Part shown: piece by piece, positions 20,169 through 33,458 of the stretch
Numbering within the stretch: position 1 is the first letter of the stretch
How the letters are laid out: each line of letters starts with the position of its first letter
Source: Neocallimastix lanati (nom. inval.)
Taxonomy: Eukaryota > Neocallimastigomycota > Neocallimastigomycetes > Neocallimastigales > Neocallimastigaceae
Length of the DNA stretch: 64,000 nucleotides
Reading direction: 5' to 3'
Assembly: GCA_016946835.1 (NCBI GenBank)
Contig: JACVTC010000044.1
Location: 963,501 to 1,027,500 of the forward strand
Made by a program: the position numbers and the translations under genes
Notes under the pieces: model-generated
Seen by the model: only the letters and a program-made list of their open reading frames with translations
Database searches by the model: none
What the model was told of the DNA's origin: nothing

Positions 20169-22276
20169 AATTGTAAGCTAAGTTTTGCGTCATTTAACAT
20201 TGACTTTGCAGAATTGATTATAGTGCCGTTGAATCGTTCAATCCTACCATTTTGTTGTGGGTGGTAGGGAACAGTAAATTGATGTTGTATTCCAAAGTCA
20301 ATGCAAAATTGTTTGAAATTTTTGTTGTTAAATTCGGTACCATTATCTGTACGGATATATTGAATTCTTTTGTTAAATTGATTTTTTATTTTATTAAACC
20401 AATTAAGGAAGTGATAAAAAGTTTCTGATTTACTCTTCATAAAGAGAGTCCACCCAAATCTTGAATGGTCATCCAAAATGGTTAAGATATATTTATTGTC
20501 ATAGATAGAGTTTTGTATTGGACCTATAAGATCCATGTGTATGAGTTGAAATATATTTTTGGCTCTATTATGTGATGATTTGAAGGGCTTATTTTTAAGT
20601 TTTGAATAACTACAAATAGGGCACTTTGAGTTTATGTTGATTTTTAAAATTTTATTTTTGATAATATTGATATTAAAATGGGCAAAACGACGATGCCATA
20701 AATTTAGTTTATCAATTGATTTTAAATGTGTATAATTGATTTCAACCAAATTATTATTATGTTGGTTGTTTTGAAAATTTAATGGTTGAGTTGAAATCCA
20801 AAATTTAAATGTATTAGATTGGTTCGATTTAATTGATAATATTCTTTGATTGTGTTCGTCATAAATTAGTGCATATGATTTATTATTAGTATTATTGAAA
20901 ATTATTTTGTATCCTTGTTGTGTAAGATTTCCAATTGATAATAAATTTTTATTTATTTTTGGTGAGTAATAAACATTCTTAATGATTATTTTGTGATTAC
21001 TAATGTATCCTATGAGATCTCCTTTAAATTGTGTTGATATAACTTGATTATTAGCTAAATAAACTTTGTCATTGCACTTTTGAATATTATGTAATTTATT
21101 TAAATGACCAGTAATATTTATTGATGCACCGGAGTCCAATATCCAACACATCATTTCTTTTTGTTTATTTTCTTCGTTTTGTTTATTTACTTCGGCAAAA
21201 TTAATATCAAGGTTTTCTTGAGAATTGTAATCCTTGGTAAAAGAATCGGCATAGCTTGTATCGTACCTTTCTTTTTCCATGAAATTTGCATAATTTCTAC
21301 GTTTATTAGATTTTCTTTTAAAATTATTTCTTCTTCTTTTGAAAATTTTTCTTCTTTTGTTATTATTTTTATCATCTCTTCTAATTTTACAGTCATAAAA
21401 GAAATGGCCCCATTTACCACAGTAATTACATCTACCATTTTTGGTCTTTTTAGTAGATGTTTTTATTTTAGTAAGTTTTTTCTTATTTGTATTAATGTTA
21501 GTATTATTTTCTATTGAAAATATATTTTTATTATTTTGATTATTTGTTAAGGATTCTTTTAGGTTTGAAGAGATTATTTCAGGCAATACATCCTTAACAT
21601 ATTCACTGCATTTATTCCAATCATTTTTAAATTGAAACACATTAATCCAACGGAGTTCTTCTGGGAGGCTTCTGTTAAGGATGCCTACTTTAACACTTGA
21701 TTCAATGTCATTATCTATTTTCTCGAGTTCATCAAGTGTGTTCTGTAGTTCAGCAATAAATATATTAATGTCCACTTCTGGGTTATACTTCAAATTATCG
21801 AGTTTGGTTTTAAGTTCTAATTTACGCGTGTTGATGTTTTTGGTAAAAGATCTTTTTAGAATCTTCCACAATTCAAAGGCGGTTTTATTTGATCCTTGCA
21901 CAATGTCTTGTGTTTTTTCTCCAATACTGTTTAGGACGATCCATTTTGTTGTGATATCGTTATTGATATCAACTACATTGGTGTTTTTGTCATACACCAA
22001 TGTGTCATCAAATTCATCTTCGATATACTCAGATAGGTCATCTTGTATATCTCTCTTCCTTAATTTCTTAACTTTTTCTTTGGTGATATAGCCAACTAGG
22101 TTGTTAATTGATAATAGATGAAGGATTTTGGTTCTCCATCTATTATAGTTTTCAGTATTTAATTCAACTACTCTGTTAAAATTTTCAGAGTAGTTAAATT
22201 TAATTGTTGGCCTGATGTCAATGGGTTCTTCAATGGTAATTACTTCATTTCTATTGTTTCTTCTTGTGTTAGCCAT
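20132..22276 (-). CDS. copia Gag-protease-integrase (element A)
   Basis: 714 residues starting MANTRRNNRNE. The first 270 residues form a Gag of the retrotransposon UBN2/copia type. A CCHC zinc knuckle follows (CNYCGKWGHFFYDC, about residue 283), then a basic stretch, the aspartic protease site LDSGAS (about 381), a pre-integrase HxxxAH segment, and integrase core motifs HMDLIGPI (about 580), LDDHSRFGW, RTDNGTEF (about 644) and HPQQNGRIERFN (about 672). The frame stops soon after QFWEDTF, before the integrase C-terminal domain. The copy at 61249-63393 has the same length with only two amino-acid differences noticed (P/Q and I/S). Confidence 0.92.
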   Translation of the reverse strand: MANTRRNNRNEVITIEEPIDIRPTIKFNYSENFNRVVELNTENYNRWRTKILHLLSINNLVGYITKEKVKKLRKRDIQDDLSEYIEDEFDDTLVYDKNTNVVDINNDITTKWIVLNSIGEKTQDIVQGSNKTAFELWKILKRSFTKNINTRKLELKTKLDNLKYNPEVDINIFIAELQNTLDELEKIDNDIESSVKVGILNRSLPEELRWINVFQFKNDWNKCSEYVKDVLPEIISSNLKESLTNNQNNKNIFSIENNTNINTNKKKLTKIKTSTKKTKNGRCNYCGKWGHFFYDCKIRRDDKNNNKRRKIFKRRRNNFKRKSNKRRNYANFMEKERYDTSYADSFTKDYNSQENLDINFAEVNKQNEENKQKEMMCWILDSGASINITGHLNKLHNIQKCNDKVYLANNQVISTQFKGDLIGYISNHKIIIKNVYYSPKINKNLLSIGNLTQQGYKIIFNNTNNKSYALIYDEHNQRILSIKSNQSNTFKFWISTQPLNFQNNQHNNNLVEINYTHLKSIDKLNLWHRRFAHFNINIIKNKILKININSKCPICSYSKLKNKPFKSSHNRAKNIFQLIHMDLIGPIQNSIYDNKYILTILDDHSRFGWTLFMKSKSETFYHFLNWFNKIKNQFNKRIQYIRTDNGTEFNNKNFKQFCIDFGIQHQFTVPYHPQQNGRIERFNGTIINSAKSMLNDAKLSLQFWEDTFMITRMI

Positions 22277-22808
22277 TGTGGAGAATTTTAAATTAATTTA
22301 TTTTTTAATAATTTATTAATATTTTATATTATGCGAATAATTTTTTTTTTTTTTTTTTAAATTTTAAAGAATAATTGATGAGGGATATGTTGTATGTCTG
22401 GATTGTTTATTTATACATATTCAATATATTGATTAAAACCTTATTCTATTTTCATTAAATAAATGTAAATTAAAATATATATTGTTTAATATTTCCTTGA
22501 TAATTTATAATGAACTTTAATAATATATATTTTTTGATAATTGGTTAAGTTATATTTATTACTTAATAAAAAAAAGGTTATAAAATAATATATTTCAGAA
22601 TTATGATTGGCTTATCTTATTTTTTAATGTAATATTTTTCATTATGCTATTTGAAATTAATTTAATTAAACATTTATATTATTGGTTTTTTATGTTTGAA
22701 AAAGGTATTTATACTTGATTTACATTTATTAATATTGGAATTAAAAATATATATGTTTTTTTTTTTTTTTTTTTTTAATTTTATTGTTAATAATTGACAA
22801 TAATATTT
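22277..22808 (-). other. Element A leader between hairpin array and gag
   Basis: Untranslated leader, A/T-rich with a T22 run near 22747 and a T18 run near 22343. It is conserved in the element copy at 60721-61248. No ORF. Confidence 0.7.
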
Positions 22809-23055
22809 TCAGTTCAAATTAATTATTTGACTGACCATATGATTTTCAGTTCAAATTAATTATTTGACTGACCATATGATTTTCAGTTCAAATTATAATT
22901 GACTGACTATTTTATTATTTTATTTTATTATTAATTTTTTTTTTTTTTTTTATTTTATTTCAATATAAAATTTTATTGATAATACTAATTTTCAGTTCAA
23001 ATTATAATTGACTGACTATATTATTATTTCAGTTCGAATTATAATTTGACTGACT
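22809..23055. repeat. Leader hairpin array of element A (5 units)
   Basis: Tandem units each made of an imperfect palindrome, TCAGTTCAAAT ... ATTTGACTGA, separated by spacers such as CCATATGATT: two full 37-bp units, one shorter unit, a poly-T interruption, then two more. Each unit can fold on itself. The copy at 60391-60720 has seven units. Confidence 0.85.
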
Positions 23056-23146
23056 ATAATATATATGTATATTATTATATACAATGAATGAATAATGATA
23101 TTATTAAATTGTATTAATCCCTCATTAATTTATTTATTTATTTATT

Positions 23147-23188
<42 letters not shown>

Positions 23189-23410
23189 TTTTGATAATAT
23201 ATTTTGATTTAATTATTATGAAAATAACAAAGTTAATTATGTAGATTCATAATTAATTAAATTATTTCTTTGATAATTCAAAATTAGATGTTATTATTGA
23301 TAAATATAAAAATGATTTTTAATATTAAAAATAAGAAAGCATTAGTTCAATTTATTTATAAGATGAATATATTTATATATTAATTATGTAAATTATAACT
23401 TAACTTATGG

Positions 23411-23442
23411 TTAAGCTCAGTTGTAGACTGAGACTCTTAATC
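23411..23442 (-). promoter_or_regulatory. Primer-binding site of element A with adjoining hairpin
   Basis: On the minus strand GATTAAGAGTCTCA (23429-23442) directly follows the 5' LTR. It is complementary to the anticodon arm of eukaryotic tRNA-Lys(CUU) (TGAGACTCTTAATC), implying a tRNA half as primer, as in Drosophila copia (which uses a tRNA-iMet half). It continues into CTCAGT-loop-ACTGAG, a 6-bp hairpin. Confidence 0.75.
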
Positions 23443-23682
23443 TATTAAACACCAAAAACAAATATTGAGAAAATTAGATATATTTTTAGAATAACATTTT
23501 ATATATAATACTTAATATTTAATTTTATTTATCTTTATTTTTTATGATTACAAAAGTGTATATATTTTTAACAAGGTTACATTTTATTTCTTTTATAATT
23601 TTATTTAAATATAATAATATTCTGATTGGGTAAAATATATTAAAGTCATTATTAAGTATTTATTTTTTTTTATATTCTAACA
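23443..23682 (-). repeat. 5' LTR of element A
   Basis: 240 bp, TGTTAGAATATAAA at its outer end on the minus strand; followed outward by AATAT (23683-23687), the target duplication, and then the severed end of the family B LTR (23688-23700). Confidence 0.93.
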
Positions 23683-23700
23683 AATATTTATATTTTAACA

Positions 23701-23702
23701 AA

Positions 23703-23756
<54 letters not shown>

Positions 23757-24389
23757 TGGAAATCTTTATTATATTAATATCATTAAAAAATTAATTAAAA
23801 TCTAAATAATAAGTTTTAATTATATTCAGGTCAATAAATTCCTTCTGTTAGAGTAATCAATATTCTTTAAATAATCTTTAAATTTTTTTTTTTTTTTAAT
23901 ATTAAAATTTTAATATTAATTAAATACGGATATTTTAGTTTTTTTTTTTCTTAGGAATATTTAATTTTAATTAAATTATTATTTTATTATTAAATAAACT
24001 TTATTATATATTTTTATGTCCCATAAATAATTATGGACATAAAAATATTAATAAATTGTAATAAATCGTCTTTTACTAATAAATAAAATATATAAAACTT
24101 TAACATAACCTTTTAATTCTAATTTATATATTATTATTATTATGGATAATTTTTTTTATTAATAACTTAATTAAAATAATTTAATTATTTATATCTGTTG
24201 TTGTAATATAATTAATTATAAAATTATTTATATCTCTTGTTGTAATATAATTAATTATAAAATTATTTATATCTGTTGTTGTAATATAATTAATTATAAA
24301 ATTAGTTTAATTCTTTATTTAAAAGTTCATATTTCATTATAAATAACTCTTTTAATTAAATGTTAAAATTTTGACTTTTTTAACAATTT
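23701..24389. other. AT-rich spacer with (AAT)n microsatellite
   Basis: Holds an uninterrupted (TAA)n run of about 15 repeats (about 23707-23752), poly-T runs, and the 39-bp tandem repeat listed separately. No coding sequence is seen. Confidence 0.7.
24184..24302. repeat. 39-bp tandem repeat, three copies
   Basis: The unit ATTATTTATATCTGTTGTTG plus an A/T-rich tail recurs with exact 39-bp spacing (ATATCT at 24191, 24230 and 24269); the middle copy has CTCTTG for CTGTTG. It lies about 90 bp from the break point of the inverted scaffoldin copy. Confidence 0.85.
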
Positions 24390-27300
24390 TCTTTATTATA
24401 CATTTATTTAAGATGGCTTTCACTACTTTGGTAGTATTTATTTCTTCTCTTGTATTAGTATTTTCATTATCAGATACGGCTTCTACCTTCACTTTATCAG
24501 GAATAATCATAGATTGTATTACAATACCATTTCCATCAATATCGGCTTGATTCCAATAGTATCCTTCAGTATAATATTCGCTTGAACTAGTAATTAAAGC
24601 ATCATTTACAGTAACATTTACTGTTGATTTATAAGGTGTTAAATTATACTCGAGATCATCCTCTCTTTTTTCAAAGAAATAATAACGACCAGTTTTTCTT
24701 GTAAAGGATTGCATATTTTCATTATATAGATATAAATATCCATTATTAATAAATGTTTTCTTTACTAATAGTTCATTATTAGTAATGACACTACTACCTT
24801 TTACATCTACTTTAGTTGCATACACATTTATTGCGTCATTAACCACCGTGTATAATATATCACCTTTATTAATTTGATTACCATTAATTTTACATTTACT
24901 AGCATTTCCAGATATTAAATCACAACGTTGTTTCATAATTTCCCATTTTTCATTACTATATTTAACCAACTTTTCGGAGGATGCTTTATTTATATAAATT
25001 TCATTTTCCTTCGGTTTTCTTTCTTCTTCACAATTACCTTTTTGACATATATACATTCTAGTCTTTTTCAAATATTTATCTTCTGTAATACCTTTTCCTT
25101 CTTTTGTATCAATAATGTAATATCCAATTGTGGGTTCATAAATGCTTACAATTGAATCTTTATTTACTCTTATGAGATCTGGGCGTTCACTGTGCCCTAA
25201 GAATTTTGATTTCTTGTATTTCATGAAATATTCATTTTCATTTCCTGTTATACATTTTCCTTCACTTCCAGATTTAATAAAGTTTTCAACATATATTAAT
25301 TTTTCTATTTTACCCAAAGTCTTGTCGACAACACTGTAATAGAAATAACTATTTCTTAAAAGATCTCTGGTAGAGCTACAAATACTATCTCTTTCATTAA
25401 AAGTGCATTCAATTAACTTGTCTTCAACACATGCAAATTTTTCACCTTCACGCTTACATATAATCATATAGTCTTCATTTCCTTCATTAATATAGTATCC
25501 TTCCATACCTTCACTTATTCCATATTCTTTACATATTCCATCATTATAGCATTTCACTATATCATTCCATGGCTTATTGAGATAATATCCTGGATCCCTT
25601 ACATGAGTAATAGTATTTGTTTCAGGATTACATTTAATGATATCCTTTTTTGAACTATCATATATGTATTCGAAATTACTTCCATTCTCACAAGCAGTCT
25701 TTTTGATACATCCTTCACTCTTACAGACATATAAGGAATATTGAGAATTAATTAATATATCCATATTATAATAGGAATACATTGTCACCAAATAATGAGC
25801 ATTATCAATAACGTATACACCTTTACCCAAAACTTCTACCTCATTTTCATTAATCCTATAAATTACCCCATCAATAACATAATATTTCCATTTTGTCTCT
25901 CTTTCATAAATAGAATTTTCTTCATCCGGTAGTGAATATTCTTCTTCATTGAATCTCACACAATCACCTTCAGTCGTACTCAATTTATTAATTGCTAAAT
26001 ATGTTATTCCATTTGATGATATACATATTTGACCTGCATTTAAATTTCCTGTTTTCAATTTACATTTTTCTTTTATATTATCATATGTACAGGATGTTGT
26101 TTTATCTACGTTGCATGAATCATTTGTGCATGTAACTATATTATCATTTCCATATAAACTATTTTCTCGCTATATTCCTTTAATATATTTATTACTTTCA
26201 TTTTCATTTTTAATTAAATTTGAAGTGACACTATTTATGTAATTCTTTCCATTTAATTTGTAAACACCAAACTTATCAACTGTATATACTTCTTCATTAA
26301 TATTATAATAACTAACCGCAGTATCAATTGGAAGTGCTATACAATTCATATTATCTATTCCTGTATTAATTTCATTGTATGCGAAATAGAATTTTCCATT
26401 TGTTGTTTCACAAATATTTCCAGCGCCTACTTTATTTTCCTTTCCATCTTCATCAATTTGTTTGGTGTAATATTCATCACTATATGATACATAACATATA
26501 TTTTGTTTGTATGTTAATGGGGAACACTTTGTAACATCCTTAAATTCTCCCCAAGCCCCATTATCATAAATATAAAGGGTATTAACGGTTTTTTTAGATT
26601 CAGCATTATAATGATTTGAATTATACAAGTATGATTTAGATTCATTATTAATAATTCCACTGTCAAATAGTTCCATACACACTAACTCTCTATTATCATT
26701 CTTTTTACATTTGTAAACATATTTAATTTTACTAAATTCTTGACCTTCAGTATTTTTAAATATGACATTTTCTTCAGTTACAAATACAACATCTTCTTTG
26801 TTATAGTTTGTCCATGAACATTTACTATTGGAACATGATGCGGTATACAAATTCTGTGAAAGCGTTTCAAATACAATTTTTCCATTATTGGAATCTTCAT
26901 TGATAATACTACATGTTCCTAAATTACAAATATACATTACTTTATCCTTTAATATATATAAATTTTCATCTCTATTATTTTGTACTACTTCATTCTTTGT
27001 AATTTTAACTAATATATATCCTTTAGAATTATCAGCATCTGGGAAATCACCATAGTTCGCAATTTCTACGATTTGATATACTGTACCAGATACATTCTCA
27101 AAATCTACAGAAGTACCTTTCTTTGTACATAATTTATACTTTTTATTTACTAATATTAATTCACCACCTTTTGTACAAGTATTACCAATATTAGTCTTAT
27201 ATTCATCACATTCAGAAGTCGTACATTGAATTATTGGTGAAATAACTGTATTAGTTACTTTAGCTGTTCCATAATTATTTCCATACTTATATGCAGAATT

Positions 27301-30300
27301 TATATACCAACCATTGCCTTCTATATTAGACTCCCTACAACCTATTTCAGAATTGCAATTAATTAATGGCTTAATATTTGGTTTATGCTTTTCTATTTCA
27401 GATTCACCTTTTAATTCACCATTTAACATCCATCCCTCAATGAAATCTCTTTCAGTACAAATTATTTTGTTTTCAGAAGTGTCTATTATAAAGTTATTTT
27501 CTTCAGTTTCATATCCGGTTTGAATACATTGAATGATTGGTTTATTTTTATTACCTGAAATATAGTATCCATCATTAGGTTTCATATAAGTAACACATTT
27601 ATCATCACCAGGTCCACCTGAACAATATACAAGTTCTTCAGCTATATTAGTTTTATTATTTTTTAAATACCAATTTTCATAAGGTGCCACTATTTTATTG
27701 CAAACTCCATTACTTTCACAATTATACAAAATACCACCAGAACTGAAATCACTATTAGGATTTACCTCATCGATTAACTTCATATCATCAGGATTAACAA
27801 CCTTAAAGCTATTCCATTTAACTAAATGAACATTAAATTTGTTTAATGAAACAATAATTTCAGTATTATTTGCAGATATTCCTGGGAATTCCTTCATATT
27901 TGACACATTCATAATTGCATTATAATCGTTATTTCCAATGACTACTTGTTTATTCAAGCTTTGACAAAGCTTAAACTTTCCATTGTTATATATAAGAGAT
28001 CCACTTGATGTACATTCATTTGTTTCTTTCGCTTCTACCACCTTACAATTACTTTCAACACATTCAATATATCTCTTATCTTCAAATTTATCATTGAAAT
28101 AAAATCCACTATTTATATTGCTGACTTCTCCACATTGAACTGTTTCCTCTTCAGAAACTGTACTGTAAGTTTTATTTTCACAAAGGTATAAATTACCTTT
28201 TCCATTACCTTCAAGAATTTCATTCGATGAACTATAAACTATATATCCTTCTTTAGTGTATTGTGTAATTGATAAATTTGTAATTTTTATAAGGATTACA
28301 GCTTTATCGTTTGTATTTTCTTCTGTATTTCCAATGGAAATGTCACCAAAAGTATTTCCTTTAGTAAGAGTTAAAAATTTATATTTCGCATTGGATGAGG
28401 ATGAGGTAATAAATTGTTCAGTACTGGTTTTACCTGTACATAGTTTAACGGTCTTTCTGTCTGGAGAACGAATAAGTCTACCTATTAATTGATCTGAACA
28501 TGTTGTAGTAGAGTATTCTATTGATTTATTTTCAGAATTAGCAAGTTCACAATTACCAGAGGAACAATAAATAATTGAATTAATTTGTCCTTTTACTGTC
28601 GTTTTTGCACCACCATTAAGGAAATAACCATTTGTCACTTCATTTTGTTCAACACAAGCCATTGTAGTGCTACTACAATAGTATAAATTATTACCATTAG
28701 CGATATTACTCTGTCTCTTTCTTTTACTACTTGTTGCTGTTTCAGGATCATCTCTTGCCATATTATTACTACTATCAATTAAGAAATAACCATCTCCTTT
28801 AAATATAGTGGCGTAATTTTCACCAATTTCTACCAAAAATGATTCAACTGTTTCAGCACCAGGGAAATTATTACTACCACTAATATAGAAGTAGTTTCCA
28901 TTTGAAATTGAATTATCAGTATCTGATACTCTCAATTCTCCATTAGAATTTAAATCTCCTTGTAATGTATTGGTATATCCTGTTAAATCACTACACTTTG
29001 TACTGTCACATTTAAACCATTTACTTCCAATTTTGGCATAACCAGTGGTAATTCTACAACTTGAATTTGAATCACAATAATACATTTTTGAACCTATGGA
29101 AGCGTCATTTTCTGTTGCTAATTTGCTACCATTTAATACAACTACTTTATTTGAAAGCTTACTACCACTACAACTAACACTTCCATTTGTGTTTTCAGTA
29201 TAATACATTGAACCCTTTGAGAAACAGTACATATTTGCTTCAGTGAATGAACTAGGACAACCATTATTAACACATTCTGAAATAACTAAGCTACTTTCAA
29301 CCTTATAATTACTACCAGATTTTTCTGGTGATTCATAACCTACTCCAATTACAGAATTAGATTTAGAATCAATCATTATAATATTTATATCACCTTCATT
29401 CACATCAAATGGGAATTTATTTAATGTGTTAGATTGATTAATTGTTTTAATGGTACCTGCAATATCACTTAAATTACTTGGACTTTTGGTAATACAAATT
29501 TGGTATAATTTATTAAATATTAAGTCTCCAAAATTACTACATGACTTAGGAAGTTCAACAATCATTGAACATACTCCCACTTGACATTTAATAGCAGCAA
29601 ATTGATCATCTCCTGATATATACCATCCACTGTATGGTTTACCGTTGTCATTTACAGATAATTCACACTTTCCTGTTTGTGAATTACAAAAATATAGTTT
29701 ATCGGATGAAGTAGTCTTAGTCGCCAATTCATTATTTTTTTCATCTAATAATATATAGTTATCCACTCTGAATACGACTTGCTTCAAATTAGTTGCTTGT
29801 ACAATAACTTTAACATTTTCAAATCCTGGAAATCCATTACTAACATATTTATATGTTATTATTCCTTCTTCTGGGAATACAATATCTTTATTACCATCAT
29901 TATCAGTGTCATAACTTGCAATTGAACAACCAGTATTACTACAACTAATGAGATTCTCACTAAATGTTGTATAGTAGTAGCCATAGGTCTTATTAGTAAT
30001 TTCTACTTTTATACAATTGTTGTTGAGGCTATTACATTCGTATAAAGTACTTCCCGATTTAGAATTTTCAGTTACTATCTTTTTTTCATTATCTATTAAA
30101 ATATAACCATCATTTATTATTAAATAGGCTACCATATCCTTAAAAGCAATTAAAATTTGATCTCCAAATTTACTTTCAGAAAATCCATCATTCACATTAA
30201 TGTCTGCAAAATAAACACCTTCATTTTCTTTGGTACCTCCACCTTCCAATGCTAATTTAAACTTCTGGCTGCCATCATTTGTACATATAGAATAATCATT

Positions 30301-33263
30301 TCCATCAAATGCTATGTTACCAGTTCCTGCAAGATCACAAGTAGTAATTTTTGTAGATGTATAATACGTACATCCAGATGACGTACATTTTGAATATCCT
30401 TTATTATTATTAGCAATAATACCATAGGTCTGATTACATTTAATACTTCTACCTACACTGATACAATTATATAATGATGAAAATACATGACTTTCATTTA
30501 CTAAGGAATGATCAATTAATCTGTATGTGACGTCAAACATATTAATTCCTTCTTTGATTTCATCATCCTTACCATATATAACTTTATTATATATACAGTA
30601 TTGATCGCTTTCAAGTTCAACTCCAGACTCAGTAACATATTTACAATTTTCATCATTGCTATCACATTTCTCTTTTGGTGCATCTTTTCCTTCCTCTTTC
30701 ATACAATTTGGTAATCCAAATTCTGAAGTAATTCCTATTAATTGACATCCATTGCTTTCACATTTTATAAGAGCATCATCAACACTTTTAGAAGCAGCAT
30801 TTTCATACATTAAACTTTCTCCCTGACCTACAGTAATAAATTCACATTTTCCTTCACTACCTCCACATTTTACCAATTCATTTTTATTAGTACCTATTTG
30901 AACTGTGTTTAAATAATATCTTACTGTCCCAGTAGTACTAATTATGTTACATTTTCCATTATTGCAAACGTAACCCATTCCAATAAGATTTTCATCTTTA
31001 CTACTTTTAATCATTTTGTAACTGTTTTCTTCATCTTCTTCATTTATATAGATAAATATATTTTTATTTTCTGAAGAATTAGTATAGGAAACATGACTTA
31101 ATTCATAAATTTCTACATATTCTTCCTCCTCTTCTTCTTCATCATCACTTCTTTTCATCTTCTTACCTTTTCTTTTATGTAATTTTGGTAAGTACTTTTT
31201 ATGTTTTGTACTAGCTTTAATAGGTTCACGTTTCTCAGTATCACCAGTATCTATACTGACTGAAATAACACCACCTTCAACTTTAACATTTGTATCTTCA
31301 TCTGAATCTTTTTCTTCTTCACACACTCCATCCTCACCACAAATAATCCATTTTCCAAATGGATCTAAATAACGACCAACACTAATAACTGTATTAATAA
31401 CATTATTTTCTTCAGAGAGAGTATTTGCACTTAATACACCATCTTTCACAACAAAGCTCGTGATTGGTTCTTCTGCAATTTCTCTTTCCACACAAACACT
31501 ACCAATATTACATTCTAATTTATGTATTAAAACACTATTACTATCATATTTTGGTATAAATACTTTTTGTAATGCTCCACTTTCAAGGTTATAATCCCAA
31601 TATCCATAGTTAGTATCATAATCATATTTATATTCCTCCAAAACTGCTGTTCCATCGTTTTTCCTTTTACAGTTTTCTTCGGATTTACAAGGATTATTTT
31701 CTATGTCTTCCTTAAAGATAATTGTATATTTATCAACATTTGCAGTAACGTAATCTTTACTAGATCCTGGGAATGGGAATTTCTTATTTAATTTACTTGA
31801 TAATGCATATAATTCATTAATTTTAATATTTTCCATTTTAATGGCATTATCATTATTATTATCTTTACATAACCTTATTTTTTCATTGTTTATAATATTG
31901 GCACTCTCACAACTACTACTACTAATATCCTTACAAGAAGTTATGTCCTCCTCTCCAACTTTCTCTGAAGTACATTTATAAATAGTGTTTCCTTTATATT
32001 CAACATAATAACCATTTTCAATAGTGACTAAGGAGCAGACGCCATATTTATCACTAGGACAGTAATATAATGATTTCTCATGATATACATAACCATCGAC
32101 ATTGGTGGCTAATAATACTGAATTTTTTTCAATTATTAAAGCAGCATATCCACTTGTTCCGGAAGTAAGTTTTACACCTGGAATTAAATCACTTTTACCA
32201 TAATATTGAATTGAGTACTTTCCATTACTTGCTTCCAAGGTTTCTGTTTTTCCTTTACCATTACACCATGAAATAACTTCATTAATTTTAATGAATTCAC
32301 CTGCATTAGAAGGGCTGCAGGCATTAGTTTTAACTTCCTTATAGACGCAAGTGCTTCTATCGGTACAACGAATGATAGCTTCTTTATTAGATACATCACT
32401 TTCTGCGTTTATATACCATCCATTAGACTTACTTTTCATACTTTCTAATTTATTACCATCAAAATAAATTATAGGATTATAATATGTTAATGGATCACCA
32501 TTTAAGTAGTAACCTTTATTTGGACTCACTACAGAACATACTTTCTTAGAATCACAGCCAATCAATTTTCTACTATTTACATTACTATCACCATCAGTCG
32601 AATCAACATACCATCCCTTTTGGGATACTGTAAATGGTGAACAAATATTCTTGGTGATACAATATATCAACTGTTTAGTTTCACCATTAATATAATATTT
32701 CTTACTCTCTCCTTCTACAGTTTCACATCCACTACTTAAGTTACATTTAATTAATGATTTTCCATCATAGAAGGAAGCCGAATTAGTGTAATACATATCC
32801 CCTGACAAACTGTTTGGTTTAGTTTCAGTACAGACAACATTAGTATTTTCTAATACACATTTAATTAAATAATTTCCATCTGTTGTTTGGCCATTACCGT
32901 TAACATAGTATCCAATAATTGGAACTGGATATGCCGTACATAAAGTTTTCTCAATATCACCATTTGTACTTTTAGTACAACGAATAATAGCTTTTCCGTT
33001 TTCACCACTCTTGTACCATCCCTCTGGATTATCTATTTCTTTACAGGAAGAAGAAGTACAGCTAATTAATTTTTCATCCTCTTTAATATAGTATCCTTCA
33101 TTGATGGTAATTAAATATTTACAATTAATAGAACCCATCGAATTGTAACATTGTACTAGAGGAGCTGTGATATTTTGATTTAAATAATAACCTACACTTG
33201 TATTAGAGTAGTCTTCACATCTATTACCATTGCAACTAATAATCTTCTTTTCAGAATTACTAA
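24390..33263 (-). pseudogene. Inverted partial copy of the scaffoldin gene
   Basis: This is the reverse complement of 1624-10497 with exactly the same length (8,874 bp), so no net indel. It encodes the same Cys-paired GYYxN units, without the N-terminus and the anchor end. The frame stays open except for one TAG (26170-26172, ...KYIKGI*RENS...) where the source has TGG. It therefore appears as two in-frame ORFs, 26170-33339 and 24352-26058. Both ends run into unrelated sequence: 13 codons ending IVKKVKILTFN on the left, and antisense of a different decayed gene on the right. It is mostly identical to the source, apart from a diverged patch (about 27215-24830). A truncated expressed product cannot be excluded, but no start signal is evident. 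Confidence 0.88.
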
Positions 33264-33427
33264 TATTTAATGAAAACGGAGATATCAAACTTTGTATAGA
33301 TGGACATTGTGGTAGATTTGTAGGAGATCCTTGAACCACTGAAGATGAATATGCAAAGGATATTGTGATGAAGAATACATCTTACCTAAACAACCAGAGA
33401 GGGAAACTGACAATGAACATAATTTTG

Positions 33428-33458
<31 letters not shown>

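Larger units (their letters stand above)
17689..23682 (-). mobile_element. Element A: nearly complete Ty1/copia LTR retrotransposon
   Basis: Two 240-bp LTRs (23443-23682 as 5' LTR, 17689-17928 as 3' LTR) differ at one position by eye. The element ends TGTTAGAATAT...TTTAATA and is flanked by a 5-bp target duplication AATAT (17684-17688 and 23683-23687). Reading on the minus strand: PBS, a hairpin-array leader, gag-protease-integrase, an Asn-rich linker, reverse transcriptase-RNase H, then a polypurine tract. IN before RT gives the copia order. The coding region is broken by a -1 frame junction and one in-frame TAA, so this copy is probably not autonomous. It sits inside an older family B LTR. 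A near-identical copy in the opposite orientation starts at 59801. Confidence 0.93.

Noticed and set aside
20120-20190. Programmed -1 frameshift in element A pol
   Set aside because: No clear slippery heptamer followed by structure was identified, and the integrase C-terminus is missing at the same point, so a deletion is simpler.
22809-23055. CRISPR-like array (repeated units with spacers) in element leaders
   Set aside because: Units are directly abutting palindromes with conserved A/T spacers inside an LTR retrotransposon of a eukaryote; no unique spacers and no cas genes.
23411-23442. tRNA-Lys-like string (also at 36869-36882, 54596-54609, 60044-60075)
   Set aside because: Only the 5' half through the anticodon region is present, always next to an LTR end; there is no 3' half or T-arm. 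These are primer-binding sites, not tRNA genes.
33264-33400. Signal peptide for the inverted scaffoldin copy (reading VFFITISFAYSSS upstream of 33339 on the minus strand)
   Set aside because: There is no ATG in that frame before a TAA, and the same bases read better as a decayed plus-strand gene. A spliced leader cannot be excluded.
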